Under the pieces are notes generated by a model that searched no databases, was not told the DNA's origin, and saw nothing but the letters and a program-made list of their open reading frames with translations. A program made the translations under genes and the position numbers. From assembly GCA_009602725.1 (NCBI GenBank), contig WELB01000337.1, positions 43,396-66,057 on the forward strand: DNA of 22,662 bases. Reading direction: 5' to 3'. This DNA is from Spirogloea muscicola (lineage: Eukaryota; Streptophyta; Zygnematophyceae; Spirogloeales; Spirogloeaceae). Below, piece by piece: positions 11,506 through 22,662 of the stretch. How positions within the stretch are numbered: position 1 is the stretch's first letter; each line of letters opens with the position of its first letter.

Positions 11506-13716
11506 ATGGTCGCCAAGGAGAGGGCGCCCAAGGCCAGGCCGCGGGAGCCGGACGCGCCGGCGAGCGCCGAGGCGGCCGAGGGCGCGCGGCTCCGCCAGGC
11601 CGCCTTCCGCCACGGTCTGCTGGCGCGGCGGAGGGCCGAGCCCGCTGCACCGCTCCGCCCCTCCAAAGGTGCCGCCACCTCGCCTCACCCGAACCTGCAC
11701 CTGTTGATCCACAGCACCAAGCCTTACTTGCAATTTAGTGGCGCAGTCAGTCTCTGTGCATGAGAAGGAAGATAAGACTCTTCCAATAGAGGGCGATGGC
11801 TGTGACTGGCCAGCCCAGAAACAAGTAATGAGAAAGCTCACCTCCTGAGTCCTGCCAAGGTGGTGGAGGCTCACAGCCTGAGCTGCTCAAGCCGTCCCCA
11901 AATGCCTCAGCTCTTGCTGTCAGACCGTCACAGAGCTCAGTCCAACCCCTTTGGCTTGTATATCTTCGATGGCCCATCTGGGCTGTCAGCAACTGATGGG
12001 TACTGCAGAAACTGAGTCTAGCTGCTGGGGCTGCCACCTCTCCAAGCTGTTGGGGGCGTGAGTTGATATTACTCTTTGGTTGGCAAGCCAGCCGTGCTCA
12101 GGTGCGACGGCCGGGACGTGGCCCGCAAGGCCGGCCATCGCCGCAGCGGCAAATACCTGTTTGCCTTCCCAGGCCGCATCGCCCCTGCCACATCCGGCGG
12201 CGGCCGCCTCGGGGAGCTCACATGCCTCGACTCCCAGACCCCGATGCTTTACATGGACTTCCCCCAGGTGCGGCCACAGCTGCCTCTCTGACTTTTGTTT
12301 CCCAGCCATGTACCACCAGAGTAGAATTTGCACGTTGGTCTTGATTTGATGCAAGCCTAACAGGCTAAGAAATTTCACATTATACTTGGCCCTTGTCCTC
12401 CCTGGCTGGTGACATATAGGCCCAGACCACAAATCCAGTATTGCGATACTCTGCCATGTAGCGCTGCTAGTCGAATGCTTCAGGATTGTGCTGTGCCTGA
12501 CAAGGCATTTGTAATAGAGAGACGAGGAAAGAGGTGTTTATGCTGCCGAGATGGTCAGCTGGTCGACTTCTTGTCCACATACTCAGGGGTTTATGCCTGG
12601 TCGACTTCTTGTCCACACACTCAGGGGTTTACGCCTTGACAAATGAAGGTAGCTGGGCGTCAACAAGCAGCTCACCTATGGTGCACTTTGCCTCTTGTTC
12701 CGGCAGCGTCGCCTGAAATTCCTTGGCACGATTGTGCATCCCCGGAACAAGTACCTTACGCTGCAGTTCCCTAAAGGAGCTGGCAACATAGCATGCGACG
12801 ACATTTTTGAGAGCCTCGTCAGTGCCACCAAAAAACTGCACACACCAAAGGCCACGAGTAGGCTGGCAGTCTGTGCAGTCTGCTCCTAGTCCGATCCAGA
12901 ATGTTGCTGTTTTCAAGTAGGAATGTTTGTCCTGAATTTGAGTGCACCTGTATATCTCGGGTCATTCAATAGGTGGTTTTCTCGGAGGCCCACTGGGTAG
13001 GACGCAAGGAGGACAATCCGGACGAGCGGCCGCTCGATCTGCCACTGGATTTGCAGGATGTAAGAAGGGCGCCATGTTTGAGTTGAGTTTGCTTGCTGAT
13101 GGCGCTGATTGTTAACCAGCTGTATTTTGCTGACACGGGATCGAGCATTAGCATTATGATCTGGACTTGCCGCCCCCTTGCCACGCAGGGCCCACCATTG
13201 TCCAACTGCGTCTTCAGTGGCGGCGCTGGTCGAGCAAAAGAAGCAGTGTGCCGCCGGCCAGCATCACCAGAAGCAAGCCAACCTGGCGACTTGAAGTGTG
13301 CTGCAGATGGTGCCATGGGCGAGCCTGCTTCGCTCCTTGCAGAGAAGGGTGAAGCTGATGGCGTTGGCGCAGGGACCAGCGCGGCTGTGGCGCCGCGGCA
13401 GTCATTGCGAATGCGAGGAAAGAGCTTCAAGTGGGGCTTGCTTGCTTCCTGGGTGTTGATAGTGACCATCAATTGCCTGTATCTCTGACTGCAATTTGCC
13501 AAGCTCAAATCAGCAGCTACTCCCAACACTTTGATTTTTATTCGGGCAGCGCAACTTTCCTGTCAGCTTCTTCTGCCAACTTCTTTGCCATGAATATGAC
13601 CCATGATCTGCACATGAAGCAGGTTCACTGAGTTGGACGAGAATGACCAGGAGGATGAGGAGGAGGGTGCGGAGAGTGCTGAAGAGCCGGAGGCTGACAA
13701 TGACGACAGCGACTGA
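11506..13716 (+). CDS. RHL1: RHL1 homologue, predicted DNA topoisomerase VI accessory subunit
   Basis: Complete 290-residue protein. Exons: 11506-11668, 12092-12267, 12707-12817, 12973-13059, 13189-13430, 13623-13716. All phases agree. Arabidopsis RHL1 (HYP7) is a nuclear DNA-binding component of the plant topoisomerase VI complex needed for endoreduplication. Matching blocks: RRSGKYLFAFPGRIAP, LGELTCLDSQTPMLYMDFPQ, RRLKFLGTIVHPRNKYLTLQ, CDDIFESL joined to VVFSEAHWVGRKEDNPDERP, then FSGGAGRAKE, and RQSLRMRGKSFK joined to FTELDEND. The last exon encodes a strongly acidic tail (DQEDEEEGAESAEEPEADND...). The ATG is in ccgccgccATGG, and the N-terminus is basic and Ala-rich. Start choice is good but rests on context only. 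Two introns hold repeats (a type A hairpin element in intron 1, a 38-bp duplication in intron 2). It lacks the long C-terminal region of land-plant RHL1 as I remember it. Confidence 0.92.
11780..11819 (-). repeat. Hairpin-family short element (type A) in RHL1 intron 1
   Basis: Plus strand CTTCCAATAGAGGGCGATGG then CTGTGACTGGCCAGCCCAGA, the cleanest copy of the type A core. It lies 111 bases into RHL1 intron 1. Compare 2959-2998 and 7585-7624. Confidence 0.8.
12561..12636. repeat. 38-bp direct duplication in RHL1 intron 2
   Basis: GGTCGACTTCTTGTCCACAT with ACTCAGGGGTTTATGCCT is repeated at once at 12599 with two visible differences. The high identity of the two units points to a recent tandem event. 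Confidence 0.85.
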
Positions 13717-15413
13717 TGACGTATTTACCCAGGTCGGAGTGATCGCTTGACACCCTCCGCCACCCTCTATATGTCATGAATGTATTGTCACTGAGTCTTC
13801 GACTATTGGCAGGTGCACCAGTCCTTATACGTCTACTGAGCCATGTATTCAACCCTTGGTGCACAGGATGTGTCCCCGTCAATGCAGCTGCAAGCAAGGA
13901 GCAGCATCTTGCTGGCGAGCACAGAGCATGACACCAATGACTGCAAGCAGGAGGTGGGTGCCAGGGGGAGCATGGGGCTGTATCCTGCAAGGCTAATGGC
14001 AGCCTGTACAGCTAACTTGTCCTGAGCCTCGCTGACTTACCGTCAATGTGCCGACCTTGGCTATGCTACATGCACGCAAATGCATCTGTTGGCAGCAGGA
14101 ACAAATGCCCGCAGATGGCCTAAGATCACGACAGAATCCTACATGAAGCTGTTCACTTCAATCTACGTACTCATCAGTAAGGACAGCCCGCCCGTCCTTG
14201 CAGGCCTTGCGGCAGACCGCCCGCACCAGCCTCAGGTGCAGCCCCGCTCCAGCTGCCGTGGAATGGTTGACTGCAAAGAGAGCAGAGGTGCCTGCAAATG
14301 TTGCAAAGCTTGTGCTTGGTGCCATGCACGAGGTGCTGGAGCTTGAGGTGCTTAAGAATTGGGAGACTGGAACTGCAGTATGTAAAGCGGCCAGCCTAGT
14401 GTGGAGTGACCACTTGATTGAGGAACCCAAGGGACACATTCCATCAAAAGGCGGTCCTGTGAGGAGTACCAATTGGTGGCTCCATCGTCAGCAAATTGGC
14501 TGCGAGAGGCCAGCCCAGGAAGACTTGGCGAGCCAGTTGAGAAGGCGGCAATCGACCTGGACCCTTGTCACAGACGCAGCCGGCCTTGGCGACGGCGCAA
14601 ACCCTCATCAAGGCGCAAGGGAGGAAGACTTGTACATTGGCAGCGGTGAGAAGGTTGTGCTTTCCAAGCAGGTGGCAGTCCAGCTCTCTCTTAATGTAAG
14701 GCAGTTGATGTGAGAGGCCAGCACAAACAGTGCTTTCCGGCCCCTTTGGACCGTGTGCAGTCTTCCTGGGCTGGCTTTTCACAGCCCTCGCCCCGTTTGG
14801 ATGAGCTCGTTTCTACTTGAAATACAAGGTCTGAAGGCAACTTGCAGCTGAAAAGGAGACAGAAGTGAGTTCTTCCAGAGGGGGCGGCGGCTGTGGAAAA
14901 TGAGTCAGCTTCTCGAGAATCAGGCAGTGGCTGTGAAAGGCCAGCCCAAAGGAGAGTGCAAGGTCTGCAAGGGCCGGGTGGCGCAATTACCAGGATACTA
15001 TTTCGAACTTCAGCAAGTGGGTGCTCAATCACCTCTAGTTGCCCCTTTCGGAGAGCCACACTCATCTAGTCAGCTGTGAAACGCCAGCGAGTGAAGGGAG
15101 ATTGAGAGAGAAAATATACTCCAGTAGATGGCGATGGCTGTGACTAGTCAGCTGAGACGAGAGAGAGAGGAATATATGAGTAAGTTATAAGTGAGAGCCG
15201 TTGAGATGGTGCCTGAGAGCTGCAGGCTAGTCGGGAGGGAGGCCCCCACGCCCCTTCCAGCGGCCCCTCCCCGGACTCACCTCAATCGCTTACCGGCCCC
15301 CTCGCCTCCGCCCCTCTCGCTCCTCCCCCTATTTAGTGCACCTGGCTGGCAGCGACAGACGACAGACGTGACCTCCCCACGCCCTTCCAGAGCTCGCGGC
15401 AGCGGCGGCGGCC
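13717..15413. other. Intergenic region between RHL1 and the LIM gene, with scattered hairpin elements
   Basis: No gene recognised with confidence. An open stretch at about 14198-14400 (+) reads RAEVPANVAKLVLGAMHEVL, ELEVLKNWETG, flanked by AG and GT sites. It could be an exon of an unrecognised gene, but I cannot link it to others. Hairpin-family pieces occur at 14767-14790 (GGGCTGGCTTTTCACAGCCC, +), 14872-14900, 14926-14968 (-) and 15119-15154. The last 200 bases before 15414 are GC-rich and probably hold the LIM promoter and 5' UTR. Confidence 0.55.
14926..14968 (-). repeat. Hairpin-family element, type B, diverged minus copy
   Basis: Minus strand reads GCACTCTCCTTTGGGCTGGC followed by CTTTCACAGCCACTGCC. 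The downstream AAGGTCTGCAAGG corresponds to the CAGACCTTG lead-in of other type B copies. Confidence 0.6.
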
Positions 15414-15428
15414 ATGGCGGCGCCGTAG
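15414..15428 (+). promoter_or_regulatory. Upstream ORF of four codons before the LIM protein start
   Basis: ATG GCG GCG CCG TAG in a strong context (gcggccATGG), ending 25 bases before the LIM ATG at 15454. If the transcript starts upstream of 15414, ribosomes should meet this minimal uORF first. Repression or reinitiation control is inference. Confidence 0.6.
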
Positions 15429-15453
15429 CCGGCGGCGGCGGCGGCGGCGGGCG

Positions 15454-17323
<1,870 letters not shown>

Positions 17324-18595
17324 TGGACATTGTTTGCATTATTATTCGTTGCAGAATCTGGTGCAGTGGTTGCCAACAGCAGCCAATCCTGCATGGTACC
17401 ACATAGCGGTACAATAGCTGGTTGAACCAAGTTTTCTTATAATGATACTCTTTCCTATTGAATACATCATATAAGGCAGTCAACTTCAGAACAATATTCG
17501 TTGAAGCATAAGAACGTAACAGAGAATAGGCAATGGCAGCGCTGCTTATGTTTGTCTTTGTGAAGCATGTAGTGATGCAATCTATATAACAGTGGCTTGC
17601 TCCTTGCATGCACTGGTGGTTCACTGCTCCTTGCATGCATTGGTAGACTATACAGAAGGGCAATAGGCTTTTCAAGTGATGAAGCTGACTTCTTGCTAAA
17701 GTTTGACCATAGGCAGCAGCTAATACTTACAATGGACCAATCGTGATGAGAAACAGAAATAAATGGCCTGGAGAGGCGCAAGGAGCTGCAAAGGTTGAGC
17801 CCAGACCTTGGAATTAGGCCATTGAGTAGACTGCGATTGCTAATTCTCTCTCTCTTGCAAACCACACTTGCCTCTCTTGCAGTATGTTCCAGACTTGGTG
17901 ACACGCCCCCTTGTGACAAATTCTTCTTTGCTAGCTGTCTACACTGAAAGAATGTAGTGTATTCGAAAGCCAGGCTCGTCTGAGAGCTCCCATCTGTATC
18001 CTAGCTGCCAAAACCATCACTCCCCTTCTTTGCTGCCCTTTGATAAGCAAAGCCCCCATTCCAGGTTAAGCAAATACTATGACACAAGATGCACAACGAC
18101 ATTGCATCCCAACCACACTTCCAATGTGGGCTGAGAATTCTGGCCTGCAATCTCCGCCTGTAGACTAAAGTCTGTGTTGGAGGAGTGCTGCTGTACTACC
18201 AGGCGAATCGCTCTTGAGCAGGTGGTACAAGCACTCATCCACCCAAATAGATGATAAAATGATCTCCGTGACCAGCGCACGTCGCCAATGCCATTGGAGA
18301 CACTGTCAACTGCGCTTTTACATTTCACTTGTGTTAGGCAAACCCTACTCAGATTGTCCGTCACAGACAAGGCAATTCCCTGCCAGCGAGGGGCATGGCA
18401 GGAGTGGCTGCTTGAGCAGCCTGGCCTGGCCCAAGCACCACGGATTGTCACCTAGACCATGGGCTGTCCTTGATCAGGAAGCAATGCTGAACGAAAATGC
18501 TCGCAGAGATCAGCCAAACAAGTCGGGCATTTGCCGGACAGACATGAACATGTCCAACACCTGCAGCAGCAATGGGGAGGTACACGATCTCAGCA
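17324..18595. other. Intergenic region between two convergent genes
   Basis: About 1.27 kb between the LIM stop and the synthetase stop. It must contain both 3' UTRs. A 27-bp direct duplication (TGCTCCTTGCATGCAYTGGT units) lies at 17598-17651. The open frames on either strand have no recognisable motif. I see no tRNA or other RNA gene. Confidence 0.65.
17598..17651. repeat. 27-bp tandem duplication
   Basis: TGCTCCTTGCATGCACTGGT and TGCTCCTTGCATGCATTGGT follow each other with a 27-bp period in the presumed LIM 3' region. Confidence 0.8.
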
Positions 18596-21500
18596 TTACA
18601 TTAAACAGGTGAATTTGCCATGCTGCAGCACCCCAAATACTCTGCCAACTGTATAGGCAAGACCTAGATCAAGAAGACTTGCTAGTGCTAAAGTGAAAGG
18701 CAACTTGCGAAAGGCATTAAAAAACTGCAAGAAACTGCTGATGTGTCTCAGCAATGTGCAGCACACATGCTCTGACCTCAATATCAACACCTTATGCATT
18801 GACATTTCTGGTAATGCCACTGTTAGGAAAAGCCATTGACAATGAGATTCTCGGATGTGATACTTTTGTAAAGTACTTGCAGACAAAGAAGCTTGAGGGT
18901 CCTAACCTCGTCAGTCACATTGGCGCGGGCCTGTCTGTGATTCTCAATCATCTCAGTGAGCACATCAATCAACCTCTTCTTTACCTCCCCTGTCAACATG
19001 CGACCGGCACCGTACTCCTGCCACATGATGGCAGCCCAGCTTGTTCAGGCTGTTGTTTGTGACACATCGTCTAAAGGCATAATACCACTTACGACCACTT
19101 GTTCAAACTACGATATAAGCATAGTCGTCTCAGTAGTACTTAGAGGTCTTCGGGCTACTGTGGCAAGATGCCAGCTCAGCAAGCAACAAGCGACTATCAA
19201 TTTGTGTGCAAGCCTTCTTGTAATATCTGTAAAAGAAGTGGCAGAAGGCCATCAAAGGGTAGGCAGCCTGATGCGAAAGTAAGCTCTTCCAAAGGAGGCG
19301 AGGTTTCTAACAGGCCAGCCTGACTAAGCTTGCTTCTGTCCCCATCATTGATGCACATCAGGACCTTCTGACCACAGCTCACAAATGGTGGTCACTGCTT
19401 ACCTGCTTGATATGCTCAAGCTCTGCATCATCATCAAGAAAGAAAGAGAGATACTTGACTGGCACGTCCACCTGCGAAATAAACAGAGACTTCAATAAGT
19501 TGCTTGAAGCCAGAGCCTTATTCTCTTCCAGAAAGATCTTCTATAACACGCTTCTGGTCGGAGTATGCGGTAGGACAAGATATAGGAGGGCATGTCAGGA
19601 CCTCAATATTGGCACCCTTCTCACGGTGCTCCTCCACGGTCGCCCCCCCGCCCGAGAATGCGTACTTGTTAATCTGCAGCAGCCAGGACATAGCCTGAAG
19701 CAGCGGCTTGCCAATTGCTGCTTACATACCAGAGGGTCATTGAAGCTGCAACTGCAAGATCAGCACAGGGGAATGGGGCAGACTGATTGACAATAATGCT
19801 CCAAGACAAGCAGAACTGGTGAACCCCCAGAGGTGCGAATCTGAGTGGGCACCTTCGTCTTGATCTGCTTCGCCGTGTCCGTGACATAAATAGCAGAGTT
19901 GGGGTCGCTGGCCGACATCTTGCCGCTGTCACCCTGGCATGGCAGGGCTTCGTCAATTAGAACACATTTAGATTCTTGTGGCATTGATGGTGCAGCCTAC
20001 ACCTAGGTACAGGATGGTCGACCATGATTAACCGCCCAATGGAGAGTCGCTTAACATAGTCCACTACTTGACTCTTCAGGCCATAGTAATACACTGCAAA
20101 AGAAGTGGCTCAAGCTCAGGCAATGACCAGGGGGCTCACTTGCAGGGCAGGGAAGAAGCGACTCTCAATGAGCGCGGGCTTGTGGAAGCCAATCCGGGGT
20201 GCCACGTCGCGCGTCATTCGAAAGTAGGGATCCTGCAATGATCTCAACATTCAATTCCTCCCACTCAACCGCAAGCCCATCGGTATACAAATATGGTGTT
20301 GTCGCAAGAGAAAGGCGAAACACGACGGGCTTTCATGGCCAGTGACGTCATAGCCTTTGAGATGGCATGAAGGCCAGAAAGAACAAAGCAACGGTAGGAA
20401 GAAGGGTATGACATTATGAATATGTGCAACAGATATATCTGGCGACGTTATGCAGACGCGGTCCTCATATGCCTGCTTGCACACAAACGCTGGCAGTCTG
20501 ACCTGGTCAATGGCGCACGGTATGAGGCAACGGACGGCCTTGTTCTCACCAAAGAGGTGGGGAAAGGAAGTCGGAAACGAGGGCGCCGCCTGGAAGAGAC
20601 TCACAGCAGGTCAGCGCTGTGTGTCCGCTGAGCAGTCTGCCAGATCGATCAAGGAGCTGCCAGGGGAAGGTGGGACAGAGCGCAAGGGGGGCCGCTGCAC
20701 CTGAACAGGCGGGAAGCTGACTTTGCCAATGTTGTCCTCGCCGACGAAGCCGAACGTGCTGCGGGCCTGCGGAGCGTGACGGCGGTGCAGCCGGGCCCAG
20801 GCTGGGGCCCGCATGAGGCAAGCTCTCATCAGCAGCTGCGGCAGCGACAGCATTCGCGACAGTAGCACTTGCACAAATGTGCAATACAGGTAAGGCTTCC
20901 CTCCCTCCCTCTCTCAGTATATCTGCTTGAGGACCGAGAGACTGTGGCGCTGGTGTATAAGCACGAGGGGTGGTCAGGTAGCTCACCTGGTTCAGCGTCA
21001 CGCACTTCGCAATGCGCACCATGTTCCGGTAGAACTCCCTGCAACCCATCAATGAAGGCCGTGATCAAGGCTTAAACTTGTGCATGAGGAAGCTTTGCAT
21101 GTAGACTGAGCAAGTGATGAAGCACGAACTCTTCTAATCGCTCGACCTGCGCACACATCAGCCGGCAATGAGGCTTGCCTCACACCTTGAACCTTTTTAA
21201 CCGCTCGACCTGCACACACAGCAGCCACCAATGAGGCTTGCCACACACTTCAGTCTGACAGAATGTCAGACTGAAGTGTGCGCCCACAGCGGCTCACCCG
21301 CCGACGTAGTCGAAGTCCGCGAAGATGAACGTGCGAGCCGGGTCGAAGCCGCAGGCGATGATGTCCCGCGCGTTCTCGCGAGCGAGCCGCCGCGACTCCT
21401 CCACGCTCATGCCCTTCCAGATGCACTTCTCGTCGTCCGTCAGCTGCACCACCAGGGGCACCTTGAACGCGTCCTGCAGATACCTGCCATTGCCACCCCG

Positions 21501-22662
21501 GCTCAGTTCATGGAGCGGCTAGGTGTCTCAGAGTGGGCGCTGAGGCTGGCTGCCCTTCAGCCTAGAAACCTGCCGCAGCCAAAGCCTAGAACATCATGCC
21601 CTGCAAAATCTGATCCGTAAACCTTTTATTAAAGGCAACTCCAAAAAAAACTCCAAGCAGATCCTCCCAAACTCAACCGAATGTGGAAAATTGTCTCTTT
21701 TCTTAAGTGCCACATAATGCAGCACACAGGAGAAATGCTCCATCATGAACCCCTTTTGTATGCTGTCTTTCACAGCCGCTCTATGAGTATCAGCAGCCGC
21801 ATTCTCTAATTAAAAAGGCTGAGCTACTCGGCACAACGCCTGGTCTGTATCAAACTCAACCTACTGTGGAAAACTGTCGCCTTCTTTAAGTGCCACATAA
21901 TGCAGCACACAAGAGAAATGCACCGTCATGAACCCCTTTTGTATGCTGTCTTCTACAGGCGCTCTTAGAGTATCACCAACCGCATTCTTCAACTACAAAG
22001 GCTGAGCTTCTCTGCACAGCGCCTGGTCTGTATTGCACAAATTGCTGAACCCTAACGGTTTAAGGAAAGCCAGCGCTTCCTGGCAACTATAAGCAAAAGA
22101 GATGGGCTGCTGGGGCCGGCGCCTCACTTGGTGAACATGAAGGGCACGAGGTGGCCGAGGTGGAGCGCCTCCGACGACGGGCCGCGGCCGGTGTAGAGGT
22201 AGAACCTCTCGCCGCGCTCGAACGCGTCCAGGATCAAGTTAAACTCGCTGCGCGCCGCAGCATTTGCCAAAGGGTTTAGCTCGGCAGCGTGCCGCCGCCT
22301 CAACAGCCACCAATATCTAACGGCGAGCCCATTGGCGCTGCCAGGACGCTGAGCGGCCGCTCCTGTGCCGAGGCTCGGCTTTGGACGACACTTTCGATCT
22401 CGCCGCCATCCGGGACAAGGCTATGAGCCTCACCGGTGGGCGAAGAAGACGCCGCGGCGCAGGAAGGGGTGCGGCGGCGCGCCGGTGAGCGCCTCGACGC
22501 GCGCCACCAGCGCGGCGTCCAGCGCCGCGCAGCCGAACTGCTGGATGAGCTTCCCGTAGTCGATGCCGCCGCCGCCGGCGGCCGCCGTCACCTCCCACGG
22601 CGTCACCACCTGCTCCGCGCCGTCGTCGCCGCCGCCGCCCTCCGCCGCCGTCGCCGCCGCCG
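18596..22662 (-). CDS. WARS1: Tryptophanyl-tRNA synthetase, eukaryotic cytosolic type (5' partial, 12 exons)
   Basis: Class Ic synthetase that charges tRNA(Trp) with tryptophan using ATP. Exons in transcript order: >22662-22434, 22247-22128, 21483-21298, 21038-20987, 20766-20701, 20589-20503, 20232-20140, 19933-19853, 19673-19602, 19471-19403, 19017-18907, 18724-18596. Phases agree at every junction. Landmarks: [39 protein letters not shown] (HLGH is the HIGH-type ATP motif), [40 protein letters not shown] then [57 protein letters not shown] (KMSAS loop), [44 protein letters not shown]. About 430 residues are visible. The start codon lies beyond the window; the edge is Ala/Gly-rich. The last exon ([12 protein letters not shown]... 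to TAA 18596-18598) fits the usual FMxVRKL ending but then runs about 32 residues longer than expected, so that exon is tentative. Confidence 0.95.
21139..21250. repeat. 63-bp tandem duplication in synthetase intron 3
   Basis: CGCTCGACCTGCGCACACAT...AATGAGGCTTGCC at 21139 recurs from 21202 as CGCTCGACCTGCACACACAG...AATGAGGCTTGCC. The second copy runs directly into the inverted repeat at 21244-21280. Confidence 0.8.
21244..21280. repeat. Perfect 17-bp inverted repeat with 3-nt loop in synthetase intron 3
   Basis: CACACTTCAGTCTGACA, loop GAA, then TGTCAGACTGAAGTGTG. Every base pairs. On the transcribed strand the hairpin starts 17 bases inside the donor site at 21297. It could sequester the 5' splice region, be a foldback scar, or be an inverted artefact. 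Confidence 0.9.
21671..22037. repeat. 183-bp tandem duplication in synthetase intron 2
   Basis: Two adjacent units start ACTCAACCGAATGTGGAAAA (21671) and ACTCAACCTACTGTGGAAAA (21854). Both contain AAGTGCCACATAATGCAGCA, CATGAACCCCTTTTGTATGC and GCCTGGTCTGTAT. Numerous substitutions separate them, so the event is not recent. No open frame or RNA-gene motif is shared. Confidence 0.85.

Noticed and set aside
11269-11874. 201-codon minus-strand open frame over RHL1 exon 1
   Set aside because: It is an antisense shadow of GC-rich RHL1 exon 1 and the hairpin element in intron 1. The plus-strand model keeps phase through six exons.

Overview
The window is nuclear DNA from a eukaryote, most probably a green alga or close relative. 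Five genes are interrupted by many short GT-AG introns, exons are GC-rich and introns AT-richer, start codons sit in ccATGG-type contexts, and the gene content is plant-like: a plant-type Cys glutathione peroxidase with a transit-like N-terminus, a ROOT HAIRLESS 1 (RHL1) homologue, and a plant-type two-LIM protein. The lineage call is inference from gene content. I cannot name the species.

Layout. 1-165 is a 121-base poly-A run joined to a (GCG)n tract. 166-3350 (+) is a nine-exon, 5'-truncated sarcosine/L-pipecolate oxidase. 4400-6711 (-) is a complete six-exon glutathione peroxidase, tail-to-tail with it. 6824-11050 is repeat-rich intergenic DNA. It carries three successive 3' ends of one non-LTR retrotransposon family (one retaining about 250 codons of its C-terminal endonuclease region) and many short elements with a GGGCTGG...CCAGCCC hairpin. 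11506-13716 (+) is a complete six-exon RHL1 homologue. 13717-15413 is mostly unassigned and contains more hairpin elements. 15454-17323 (+) is a six-exon two-LIM protein whose first exon is present twice on either side of a single N. 17324-18595 is unassigned. 18596-22662 (-) is cytosolic-type tryptophanyl-tRNA synthetase in twelve exons, running off the right edge.

I built the gene models by hand: I matched peptide motifs to family knowledge, then required GT/AG sites and consistent phase at each junction. All junctions inside the peroxidase, RHL1 and LIM models, and all but the last exon of the synthetase, keep phase. One oxidase junction (exon 8/9) is off by one base. The genes do not form a pathway; they are ordinary eukaryotic neighbours.

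The most novel signal is the dispersed GGGCTGG/CCAGCCC hairpin family, shared by the retrotransposon 3' UTR and by short elements inside introns and intergenic DNA on both strands. Other points of interest are a peroxidatic-cysteine codon split by an intron, a four-codon uORF before the LIM start, and a perfect 17-bp hairpin just inside a synthetase intron.
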